This document shows, one piece after another, positions 25,155 to 33,185 of a stretch of 64,000 nucleotides of DNA. Every line of letters begins with the position of its first letter. The first letter of the stretch is position 1. The DNA lies in the NCBI RefSeq assembly GCF_943737005.1, contig NZ_CALSFU010000004.1, positions 62,001-126,000 of the forward strand, written 5' to 3'. The DNA comes from Achromobacter sp. Marseille-Q4962. GTDB taxonomy: Bacteria; Pseudomonadota; Gammaproteobacteria; Burkholderiales; Burkholderiaceae_B. Under the pieces are notes generated by a model. That model saw only the letters and a program-made list of their open reading frames with translations. It was not told the origin of the DNA and did not search any database. The translations under genes and the position numbers were made by a program.

Positions 25155-27287
25155 ATGGTTTCCGACAACCGCAACGCGCAGGCGCTGGGCCGGCTGCTGG
25201 CACCGGCATCGATTGCCATCGTGGGCGCCTCCGACAACCCCGACAAGATCGGCGGGCGCCCCATCCACTACATGCGGCGCCATGGCTACGGCGGCAAGCT
25301 GTATCCCATCAATCCGCAGCGCGGCCAGGTGCAGGGCGAACGCGCCTGGCCGGACCTGGAGGCGCTGCCGGAAGCGCCCGATCTTGCCATCGTCGCGGTG
25401 GCGGGCGAGCAGGCCGTGCGGGCAGTGGACCGCTGCGCCGGGCTGGGCGTGCCGGCCGCCATCGTGATCTCGGCCGGGTTCTCGGAAACCGGCGAGGCCG
25501 GGCGCGCGCGGCAGGACACCATGACGGCCCGCGCCAGGGCCGCCGGCATGCGCATCGTGGGCCCCAATTCGCAGGGGCTGGCCAATTTCGGCAACGGCGC
25601 CATCGCCAGCTTTTCCACCATGTTCCTGGAAATCGAGCCCATGGACGGACCCGTCGCGGTCATCAGCCAGAGCGGCGGCATGAGCGCCATGGTGTACGGG
25701 CTGCTGCGCCAGCGCGGCGTGGGCGTGCGGCACGTGCATGCCACGGGCAACGAGGCGGACATCACCGTGGCCGAGCTGGCCTGCGCCGTGCTGGGCGACC
25801 CCGGGGTGCGCATCGTGCTGCTGTACCTGGAGTCGCTGCGCGACGCCGGCGCGCTGGCCGAGGCCGCGGCGCTGGCCCGCGCGCGCAATGTGCCGCTGAT
25901 CGCGGTGAAGGCGGGCCGCTCCGAAGCGGGCGCGCGCGCGGCGGCCTCGCACACCGGCGCGCTGGCCAGCGAAGACCGCACCGTCGATGCCTTCTTCGAG
26001 CATCACGCCATTCTGCGGGCGCGCGACCCGCAGGAGCTGGTGCGCTATGCCGAGCTGGCGCTGCGCGGCCCGCTGCCGCGCGGCCCGCGCATGGTGGTGG
26101 TGAGCAATTCGGGCGCGAGCTGCGTGCTGGCCGCCGACGCCGCGGCCGAGCGCGGCCTGCAGATCGCGCCCCTGGGCAGGCATACGCAGGAGGAACTGGG
26201 CCGGCGCCTGCCCGGCTTCGCCACCACCGGCAACCCGGTGGACATCACGGCGGCGCTGCTCTCGAACAACGGTCTTTTCGGCGAGGTGCTGCCCGCCATC
26301 GCGGACGACCCGGCGGCCGATATGTTTCTCATCGACATTCCGGTGGCGGGGCGCGGCTATGACGTCGGACGCTTTGCCGAAGACACCGCGCGCTTTGCCG
26401 CCGCCGCGGGCAAGCCGGTGGCCGTGGTGGCGTGGCAGGACAACGTCGCCGCGGCCTTCCGGGCGCGCGGCGTGGCGGTGTACGGCGATGAGCGGCAAGC
26501 CGCCGACGCCATGGCGGCCCTGCGGCGGCTGGACACCCTGCTCGGCCGTGCCCCCGCCGCGTGGAAAACGTCGCCGGCGGCCGCGCCCGCCGGCGCGCAC
26601 GCCGGTTTGCTCTCCGAAGCCGCCAGCCTGGCGCTGCTCGCCCGGCACGGCCTGGCGGTCGCAGACCATGCGGTGTGCGCCGATGCCGACGCGGCCGTCG
26701 CGGCCTGGCGGCGCATCGGCGCGCCGGTGGCGCTGAAGGCCTGCTCCACGCGCCTGCCGCACAAATCGGAACACGGGCTGGTCGCATTGGGCCTGGACGA
26801 CGAAGGCGCGCTGCGCGAGGCCATGGCGCGCCAGGCGGAAACCCTGGCGCATCTGGGCGTGGACGACGCGGAATGGATCGTGGCGCGCATGCGGCGCGGC
26901 CTGCACGAGCTGGCGCTGGGCGTGCGCAACGACCCGGTATTCGGGCCGGTGGTCATGATCGGGGCGGGCGGCAGGTATGTGGAGGCGCTGGGCGACGTGG
27001 CGCTGCTGGTGCCGCCCTTTACCGCCGAAGCGGCGCTGGAAGCGCTGCGCGGCCTGCGCATCGGCCGGCTGCTGGCCGGCGTGCGCGGCGAACCTCCGGC
27101 CGACATGGCGGCCGTGGCGGAACAGGCCGTGCGCCTGGGCCGCTACGCGCTGTCGGCGGCCGGGCACGTGGCCTCGATCGACATCAACCCCCTGCTGGCG
27201 GGCGCGCGGGGCGAGGGCGCGGTGGCGCTGGACGCGCTGGTGGAGCTGTCCGACGCCGCGGATGCGGCGGCGCGCCGCGCCGCCTGA
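25155..27287 (+). CDS. NDP-forming acyl-CoA synthetase (acetate--CoA ligase family)
   Basis: The 710-residue cytoplasmic enzyme has a CoA-binding domain (SIAIVGASDNPDKIGGRPIH, about residues 16-35), a succinyl-CoA-ligase-like domain with the phosphohistidine region SHTGALASEDRTVDAFF, and a C-terminal ATP-grasp domain (VALKACSTRLPHKSEHGLV). It should activate a carboxylic acid to its CoA ester with formation of ADP and phosphate. It is the first of two acyl-CoA ligases in this cluster; the other is AMP-forming. It lies between two Bug receptor genes with gaps of 43 and 38 bases. Confidence 0.88.
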   Translation: MVSDNRNAQALGRLLAPASIAIVGASDNPDKIGGRPIHYMRRHGYGGKLYPINPQRGQVQGERAWPDLEALPEAPDLAIVAVAGEQAVRAVDRCAGLGVPAAIVISAGFSETGEAGRARQDTMTARARAAGMRIVGPNSQGLANFGNGAIASFSTMFLEIEPMDGPVAVISQSGGMSAMVYGLLRQRGVGVRHVHATGNEADITVAELACAVLGDPGVRIVLLYLESLRDAGALAEAAALARARNVPLIAVKAGRSEAGARAAASHTGALASEDRTVDAFFEHHAILRARDPQELVRYAELALRGPLPRGPRMVVVSNSGASCVLAADAAAERGLQIAPLGRHTQEELGRRLPGFATTGNPVDITAALLSNNGLFGEVLPAIADDPAADMFLIDIPVAGRGYDVGRFAEDTARFAAAAGKPVAVVAWQDNVAAAFRARGVAVYGDERQAADAMAALRRLDTLLGRAPAAWKTSPAAAPAGAHAGLLSEAASLALLARHGLAVADHAVCADADAAVAAWRRIGAPVALKACSTRLPHKSEHGLVALGLDDEGALREAMARQAETLAHLGVDDAEWIVARMRRGLHELALGVRNDPVFGPVVMIGAGGRYVEALGDVALLVPPFTAEAALEALRGLRIGRLLAGVRGEPPADMAAVAEQAVRLGRYALSAAGHVASIDINPLLAGARGEGAVALDALVELSDAADAAARRAA

Positions 27288-27325
27288 ATGGCCGCGCCGG
27301 AAAGCAATCTCAAAGGAGCAACCTC

Positions 27326-28288
27326 ATGTACCGGATCCTCATGCTGGGCGTAGCGCTGGCCCTGTCCGCCGCGGCGCAGGCCGCGCCTGCCTGGCCCGCG
27401 CGCCCCATCACGCTGGTGGTGCCCTTTCCGCCCGGCGGCACGACGGACCTGCTGGCCAGGCTGGTCGCGCGCGAAGCCGGCGCGCGGCTGGGCCAGACCG
27501 TGGTGGTGGAAAACCGGCCCGGCGCGGGCGGGGGCATCGGCGCGGCCGCGGTGGCGCGCGCCCGGCCCGACGGCTACACGCTGCTCATGGGAACCCTGGG
27601 CACGCAGGCCACGAACCCGCTCATCTACGCGCAGGTGCCATACGACGCGGCGCGGGATTTCGCGCCCGTGACGCTGGTGGCCAACTCGCCCAACGTGCTG
27701 CTGGTCAACCCCAAGCTGGGCATCGCTTCCGTGGCGCAGCTCATCGCGCAGGCGCGGCGCGCGCCGGGCTCGCTGAACTTCGCCTCCACCAGCCTGGGCG
27801 GCTCGCCGCACCTGTCGGGCGAACTGTTCAACCACCTGGCCAAGGTGGACATCCGCCACGTGCCATACAAGGGCTCCGCGCCCGCCATGACCGACCTGCT
27901 GGGCGGGCAGGTGCAGCTTATGTACGACAACCTGCCTTCGGCCATGGGCCAGATCAAGGCCGGCGCGGTCCAGCCGCTGGCCGTCACGACCGCGCGCCGC
28001 GTGCCCATGCTGCCGGACGTGCCCACGGTGGCCGAGGCGGGCCTGCCGGGGTACGAAGTGAATTCCTGGTTCGGCCTGCTCGCCCCGGCCGGCACGCCGC
28101 CCGCAATTATCGGCAAGGTGCGCGACGCGGTGGCCGCGGCGCTGGCCGAGCCCGGCACGCGCCGCCAGGTCGAGGAGCTGGGCGCCATCCCGGCCGCCGG
28201 CACGCCGGAAGAGTATGCCGCCACCATCCGCGCCGACACCGACAAGTGGCGCCAGGTCATCCGGGACGCCGGCATCCGGCCGCAATAA
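27326..28288 (+). CDS. Bug-family periplasmic solute receptor, second of the cluster
   Basis: The 320-residue receptor has a short Sec signal peptide (cleavage likely after AQA, residue 19) and the Bug signature VVPFPPGGTTDLLAR, plus ENRPGAGGGIGAA and VPYKGSAPAMTDLLGGQ. It is clearly homologous to the receptor at 24140 but too divergent to be a recent tandem copy. Two receptors in one operon suggest two related ligands, or one for transport and one for signalling. The start at 27326 follows AAAGGAGCAACCTC. Confidence 0.9.
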   Translation: MYRILMLGVALALSAAAQAAPAWPARPITLVVPFPPGGTTDLLARLVAREAGARLGQTVVVENRPGAGGGIGAAAVARARPDGYTLLMGTLGTQATNPLIYAQVPYDAARDFAPVTLVANSPNVLLVNPKLGIASVAQLIAQARRAPGSLNFASTSLGGSPHLSGELFNHLAKVDIRHVPYKGSAPAMTDLLGGQVQLMYDNLPSAMGQIKAGAVQPLAVTTARRVPMLPDVPTVAEAGLPGYEVNSWFGLLAPAGTPPAIIGKVRDAVAAALAEPGTRRQVEELGAIPAAGTPEEYAATIRADTDKWRQVIRDAGIRPQ

Positions 28289-28325
28289 GGCCGCGGCGTG
28301 CGGGAATCGCAACAAGGAGACAGAC

Positions 28326-29684
28326 ATGAACCGCAAGACAGGCAGGCTGCGCATCGGATCCGGCGCCGGCTGGTGGGGCGACCGCATCGACCCGGCGCGC
28401 TGGAACGCCGAGCGCGGCGCGCTGGACTTCCTCTGCTTCGAAACCATGGCCGAGGCCACGGTTTCGGCGGCCCAGGTCCGCAAGCGCCGCGACCCGGGCT
28501 TCGCGGGCTACGACACCTGGCTGGACGACCGCATGCGCGCGGTGCTGCCGCACTGCAAGGCGCACGGCACGCGCATCGTGTCCAACCAGGGCTGGATCAA
28601 TCCGCGCGGGACGGCGCGGCGCGTGGCCGAACTGTGCGCCGAGGCGGGCTGGCCCGAGGCCCGCGTCGCGGCCGTGACGGCCACCGACCTGAGCGCCGGC
28701 ATCGCGGACAGCGGGCTAGACATCATGGAAACCGGCGCCCCGGTTTCCTCGTTGCGCGACACGCTGATCTCGGCCGAACCCTATGCCGGCGCCTCGGCCA
28801 TCGTGCAGGCGCTGGACCAGGGCGCCGACATCGTCATCACCGGGCGCGTGGCGGACCCCTCGTTGTTCCTCGCGCCCATGATGCACCACTACGGCTGGCG
28901 CGAAGACGACTGGGCCCGGCTCGGCCAGGGCAGCGGCATCGGCCACCTGCTCGAATGCGGCGCGCAGGTCACCGGCGGCTATTTCGGCGACCCCGGCTAC
29001 AAGGACGTGCCCGAGCCGTGGAATCTGGCTTTCCCGTATGCCGACGTGGACGCCGACGGCACGGCGGAAATCGGCAAGGTGGACGGCACCGGCGGTTGCA
29101 TCGACCTGCGCACCGTGAAGGAGCAGATGTTCTACGAAGTGCACGACCCGGCGCGCTACATCACCCCGGACGTGGTGGTGGATTTCACCACCGCCCGCCT
29201 GGAGCAGGTGGGCGAAAACCGGGTGCGCGTCGGCGGCATCGCCGGCCGCCCCCGCACCTCCACGCTGAAGGTTTCCATCGGCTGCACCGAGGGCTATATC
29301 GGCGAGGACATGTTCTTTTTCGCCGGGCCGGGCTGCCTGGAAAAAGCCAGGCTGGCGGAAAAGATCCTGCGCGAGCGGCTACGCATGGCCGGCCTGCAGG
29401 CCGACGAACTGCGCATCGACTTCATCGGCGCCAACGCCGTGCTGGGCGCGGCATCGGCGCCGCTGCGGGAAGAGCCGGCCGAGATCGCGGTGCGCATCGC
29501 CGCCCGCTGCGCCAGCCGCGCCCAGGCCGAGAAGATCGGCCGGGAAGTGGACGGCATGGCGGTCTGCGGGCTGGCGTCCACCGGCAAGCGCGTTCCGCAC
29601 CAGGACCGGGTGCGCGAAGTGATCGGCCTGTGGTCCGCCCTCGTGCCGCGCGAAAGCGTGGCGTGCCGTGTCGAATTCATCTAG
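28326..29684 (+). CDS. AtuA-like protein, large part (DUF1446)
   Basis: The 452-residue protein matches the N-terminal domain of AtuA from acyclic terpene utilisation (RIGSGAGWWGDRIDPA near the N-terminus, DIVITGRVADPSLFLAP, GQVTGGYFGDPGYKDVP-like region). AtuA is needed for citronellol and geraniol degradation in pseudomonads, but its reaction is not established. Here the protein stops before the small C-terminal AtuA domain, which is encoded by the next gene ten bases later. The geranyl-CoA carboxylase genes of the atu system are absent from the window, so a different substrate is likely. Confidence 0.85.
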   Translation: MNRKTGRLRIGSGAGWWGDRIDPARWNAERGALDFLCFETMAEATVSAAQVRKRRDPGFAGYDTWLDDRMRAVLPHCKAHGTRIVSNQGWINPRGTARRVAELCAEAGWPEARVAAVTATDLSAGIADSGLDIMETGAPVSSLRDTLISAEPYAGASAIVQALDQGADIVITGRVADPSLFLAPMMHHYGWREDDWARLGQGSGIGHLLECGAQVTGGYFGDPGYKDVPEPWNLAFPYADVDADGTAEIGKVDGTGGCIDLRTVKEQMFYEVHDPARYITPDVVVDFTTARLEQVGENRVRVGGIAGRPRTSTLKVSIGCTEGYIGEDMFFFAGPGCLEKARLAEKILRERLRMAGLQADELRIDFIGANAVLGAASAPLREEPAEIAVRIAARCASRAQAEKIGREVDGMAVCGLASTGKRVPHQDRVREVIGLWSALVPRESVACRVEFI

Positions 29685-29694
29685 GGAGCATACG

Positions 29695-30060
29695 ATGCGA
29701 GTTGCATTGCGACGCGTGGCGCATACGCGCTGCGGCGACAAGGGCAATACCTCGAACATCGCGGTCATCGCCTACGAGCCCCGGTTCTATCCGTGCATCA
29801 AGCGTGCCGTCACGGTAGAGGCCATGCGGACGATCTACGGCGGCCAGGCTGTGCGCGGCCCCATCACGCGCTACGAGGTCGACGCCCTGGGCGTGCTGAA
29901 CTTCGTGCTCGAAGGCGCGCTGGGCGGCGGCGTGTCGCGCAGCCTGGCCATCGATAATTACGGCAAGGCGCTGGCCAGCGCTGTGCTACGGTTGGAACTC
30001 GAGGTGCCCGACGACCTGGCGCCTCTGCTGCGAGGCCCCCACATCAAGCAGGGAGAGTAG
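29695..30060 (+). CDS. AtuA C-terminal-domain protein (small partner)
   Basis: The 121-residue protein corresponds to the AtuA C-terminal domain (RRVAHTRCGDKGNTSNIAVI, RYEVDALGVLNFVLEGALGG). In many AtuA proteins this domain is fused to the large DUF1446 part; here it is a separate gene with its own GGGAG site. It follows the large gene by ten bases and precedes the SDR gene by three, so the two parts are probably made together and form a complex. No catalytic role is known. Confidence 0.82.
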   Translation: MRVALRRVAHTRCGDKGNTSNIAVIAYEPRFYPCIKRAVTVEAMRTIYGGQAVRGPITRYEVDALGVLNFVLEGALGGGVSRSLAIDNYGKALASAVLRLELEVPDDLAPLLRGPHIKQGE

Positions 30061-30063
30061 CGG

Positions 30064-30825
30064 ATGTTCGAAGACCTGAAATCCAAGACCGTCCTCGTCA
30101 CCGGCGCGTACAGCGGGCTGGGCCGGCATTTCGCCTTGGTGCTCGCGGGCGCGGGCGCGCGCGTGGCCCTGTGCGGGCGGCGCAAGGCGCTCGGCGAGGA
30201 AGTGGCGGCGCAGATCCGCGCGTCGGGCGGCCAGGCCCGCGTGATCGGCATGGACGTGACGCAGCCCGCCGGCGTGCAGGCGGCCTTCGACCAGGCGGCC
30301 AAAGCGCTCGGGCCGGTCGGCATCGTCATCAACAATGCCGGCATCGCCCTGACGCAGCCGGCGCTGGACGTTTCCGAGGCGGACTGGACCGGCGTCATCG
30401 ACGTCAACCTGAATGGCGCATGGCGCGTGGCCCAGGCGGCGGCGCGCCATTTCATCGCGCACGGCCGGCCCGGCTCCATCGTCAACATCGCGTCCATCCT
30501 GGGGCAGCGCGTGGCCTCGCACGTCGCGCCGTATGCCGCCGCCAAGGCGGGCCTGCTGCATCTCACCCGTGCGCTGGCGCTGGAATGGGCGCGTCACGGC
30601 ATACGGGTCAACGCCATCGCGCCCGGCTACATCGCCACGGACCTGAACCGCGACTTCTTCGCCTCGCCGGCGGGCGAGGCGCTGATCAAGCGCGTGCCGC
30701 AGCGCCGGCTGGGCCAGCCGGGCGACCTGGACGGCCCGCTGCTGCTGCTGGCCTCGGACGCCTCCGCCTTCATGACCGGATCGGTCATCGACGTGGACGG
30801 CGGGCATCTGGCGAGTTCGCTTTGA
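30064..30825 (+). CDS. SDR-family oxidoreductase (LvaD-like position)
   Basis: The 253-residue classical short-chain dehydrogenase has the cofactor motif TGAYSGLGRHFAL (about residues 14-26), NNAGIA, the catalytic Ser in NIASILGQRV and YxxxK in YAAAKAG (about 156-162), and the C-terminal end GSVIDVDGGHL. It interconverts a hydroxyl and a keto group with NAD(P). In P. putida levulinate breakdown an SDR (LvaD) reduces 4-ketoacyl-CoA to 4-hydroxyacyl-CoA before a kinase acts. The next genes here encode just such a dehydrogenase, kinase and ligase. Confidence 0.88.
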   Translation: MFEDLKSKTVLVTGAYSGLGRHFALVLAGAGARVALCGRRKALGEEVAAQIRASGGQARVIGMDVTQPAGVQAAFDQAAKALGPVGIVINNAGIALTQPALDVSEADWTGVIDVNLNGAWRVAQAAARHFIAHGRPGSIVNIASILGQRVASHVAPYAAAKAGLLHLTRALALEWARHGIRVNAIAPGYIATDLNRDFFASPAGEALIKRVPQRRLGQPGDLDGPLLLLASDASAFMTGSVIDVDGGHLASSL

Positions 30826-30879
30826 ATCCGCATGCGCGGCCGGCGCGGCGCCGGCCCGCGCCCAACAAGGAGACTCACG

Positions 30880-32109
30880 ATGGATTTCTCTCTGTCCCCC
30901 GATCTCGAGGACTACCGACGGCGCGTGCGCGAATTCGTCGACCGCGAGCTGATTCCGCTCGAAGCCGACCGCGCCAACTATGACGCGCACGAAAACATCG
31001 CCGACGCGACGCTGGCCCGTGTCCGGGCGCGCGTGCGCGACGCCGGCCTGTGGGCGCTGCAGATGCCGCGCCGCCTCGGCGGCCAGGGACTGCCCATGGT
31101 GGGACTGGCCGCCTGCTACGAGGAGATGAACCGCTCCATCTTCGGCCCGGTGGCGTTCAACGCGGCCGCCCCCGACGACGGCAACATGCGCGTGCTGGCG
31201 CAGGTGGCCCGCCCGGACCAGCAGGAGCGCTGGCTGCGGCCCATTGTGGACGGCGAGGTGCGGTCCTCTTTCGCCATGACCGAACCCCACCCCGGCAGCG
31301 GCTCCGATCCCTCCATGATGCGCACCACCGCCACGCTCAAGAACGGCAAGTGGGTCGTCAACGGGCGCAAATGGTTCATCACCGGCGCCGGCGTGGCGCA
31401 GCATTTCATCCTCATCGCCCGCACCTCGGACGACGCGCGCAAGGGGCTGAGCGCCTTCCTTTTCGACGCCGCGCAGCCGGGCTGGCGCATCGAGCGCCGC
31501 ATCCCCATCATGGGGCCGGAAGAACATGGCGGGCACTGCGAACTCGTCTTCGAGGGATTGGAGATTCCCGACCAGAACCGCCTCATGGAAGTGGGCGACG
31601 GGCTCAAGCTCACGCAGATCCGGCTGGGCCCGGCGCGCCTGACGCACTGCATGCGCTGGCTGGGGCTGGCGCGCCGCGCCATGGCCGTGGCGGTGGACTA
31701 TGTGGGCCAGCGCAGCAGCTTTGGGCAGAAGCTGGCCGAGCGCGAGGGCGTGCAGTGGCTGCTGGGCGAAGCCGCGATGCAGATCGAGATCGGCCGGCTG
31801 CTGACCATGCGCGCGGCCGCGCGGCTGGACCAGGGCGACTACGCCCGCAAGGAAATCTCCATGGCGAAGATCGTGGTTTCCGAAACCCTGCAGAAGGTCG
31901 TGGACACCGCGCTGCAGCTCAACGGCGCACGCGGCTATTCCAAGGACACGCCGCTGGAGTGGATCTACCGCTACGCCCGGCAGGCGCGCCTGGTGGACGG
32001 CGCTTCCGAGGTGCACAAGATGGTGCTGGCGCGCCACCTGATGGACGAGGGCGACGCCTACTGGCGCTGGGACGACGCGGACGCGCCGCGCAAGGCGCTG
32101 GTCGTATGA
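30880..32109 (+). CDS. Acyl-CoA dehydrogenase, ACAD10/11-like
   Basis: The 409-residue protein has the acyl-CoA dehydrogenase fold with the FAD/substrate motif FAMTEPHPGSGSDPS (about residues 131-145). Near the C-terminus it reads RLVDGASEVHKMVLAR, with Asp373 at the position where medium-chain enzymes have the catalytic Glu of YEGT. A DGxxEVH motif is typical of ACAD10/11 and LvaC proteins, which handle 4-phosphoacyl-CoA substrates made by a partner kinase. The kinase gene overlaps it by four bases (ATGA), a strong sign of coupled expression. The exact substrate is unknown. Confidence 0.87.
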   Translation: MDFSLSPDLEDYRRRVREFVDRELIPLEADRANYDAHENIADATLARVRARVRDAGLWALQMPRRLGGQGLPMVGLAACYEEMNRSIFGPVAFNAAAPDDGNMRVLAQVARPDQQERWLRPIVDGEVRSSFAMTEPHPGSGSDPSMMRTTATLKNGKWVVNGRKWFITGAGVAQHFILIARTSDDARKGLSAFLFDAAQPGWRIERRIPIMGPEEHGGHCELVFEGLEIPDQNRLMEVGDGLKLTQIRLGPARLTHCMRWLGLARRAMAVAVDYVGQRSSFGQKLAEREGVQWLLGEAAMQIEIGRLLTMRAAARLDQGDYARKEISMAKIVVSETLQKVVDTALQLNGARGYSKDTPLEWIYRYARQARLVDGASEVHKMVLARHLMDEGDAYWRWDDADAPRKALVV

Positions 32110-33185
32110 ACGCGCCCGCCACGAACGCCGCCCGCGCCGCCGCGCCGCAGTGGCTGCCCGCGCTCGCGGCCTATCTTTCCGCCCGCGGCCTGGCCGACCC
32201 GGCCACGCTGTCGCTGCGCCCCCTGTCCGGCGGGCAGTCCAACCCCACCTATCTGCTGGAGGACGCCACGGGCCGCCGCGTGCTGCGCAAGCAGCCGCCC
32301 GGCGAACTGCTGCCCTCGGCCCACGCCGTGGACCGCGAGTACCGCGTCATGTCCGCCCTGGCGGACACCGACGTGCCCGTGCCGCGCATGCTGCATTATT
32401 GCGAAGACCGCAACGTCGTCGGCACGCCCTTCTACCTCATGAGCTACGCCGAAGGGCGCGTCTTCATGGACCCCGCGCTGCCCGGGCTGGCGCCCGCCGA
32501 GCGCGCCGCCGTCTATGCCGAGGCCGGCCGCGTGCTGGCCGCGCTGCACGCCGTCGATCCAGCCGCCGTGGGACTGGCCGGCTACGGCCGCCCGGGGGAT
32601 TACTTCGCGCGCCAGGTGGCGCGCTGGACGCGCCAGTACCGCGACACGGAAACCGCCCGCATCGCCGCCATGGACGCCCTCATCGACTGGCTGCCCCGCC
32701 ATCTGCCGCGGGACGGCCAGACCCGGCTGGTGCACGGCGACTACCGCATCGACAACCTGGTGTTCCACCCCGCCGAGCCGCGCGCCATCGCGCTGCTGGA
32801 CTGGGAACTGTCCACGCTGGGCGATCCGCTGGCGGACCTCGCCTACCACTGCATGTGCTGGCGCATTCCGCCCGCGCTCTGGCGCGGCATTGCCGGGCTG
32901 GACCTGCGGGCCCTGGGCATCCCCGATGAGAACGCATTCGTCGCGGCCTATTGCCGCGAGCGCGGCATGGCTCCGCCGCCGAATTGGGACTTCTACCTCG
33001 CCTACAGCTTTTTCCGCATCGCCGCCATTCTGCAGGGCGTATATGCCCGCGCGCTCGCGGGCAATGCGGCGGGCGCCGACGCGCAGGAAATGGGCGCACG
33101 CGTCGCGCCCCTGGCCGCGCTCGGCTGGGAGGCCGCCCAGCGCGAGCAGCGCCGTCAACCCGCGAGCCGGGAGAAACCGCAATGA
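32106..33185 (+). CDS. APH-family phosphotransferase, partner of the acyl-CoA dehydrogenase
   Basis: The 359-residue kinase-fold protein is of the aminoglycoside phosphotransferase superfamily: phosphate loop LSGGQSNPTYLL (about residues 41-52), HGDYRIDNLVFHP with catalytic Asp and Asn, and LLDWELSTLGDP with the metal-binding Asp. It is not expected to be an antibiotic resistance enzyme. Homologues fused to or next to ACAD10/11-type dehydrogenases phosphorylate the 4-hydroxyl of 4-hydroxyacyl-CoA so that the dehydrogenase can eliminate phosphate. The gene overlaps both neighbours by four bases. Confidence 0.87.
   Translation: MNAPATNAARAAAPQWLPALAAYLSARGLADPATLSLRPLSGGQSNPTYLLEDATGRRVLRKQPPGELLPSAHAVDREYRVMSALADTDVPVPRMLHYCEDRNVVGTPFYLMSYAEGRVFMDPALPGLAPAERAAVYAEAGRVLAALHAVDPAAVGLAGYGRPGDYFARQVARWTRQYRDTETARIAAMDALIDWLPRHLPRDGQTRLVHGDYRIDNLVFHPAEPRAIALLDWELSTLGDPLADLAYHCMCWRIPPALWRGIAGLDLRALGIPDENAFVAAYCRERGMAPPPNWDFYLAYSFFRIAAILQGVYARALAGNAAGADAQEMGARVAPLAALGWEAAQREQRRQPASREKPQ

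Noticed and set aside
32106-33185. Aminoglycoside resistance gene
   Set aside because: The fold is APH-like, but the sequence type and overlap with an ACAD gene point to acyl-CoA metabolism.
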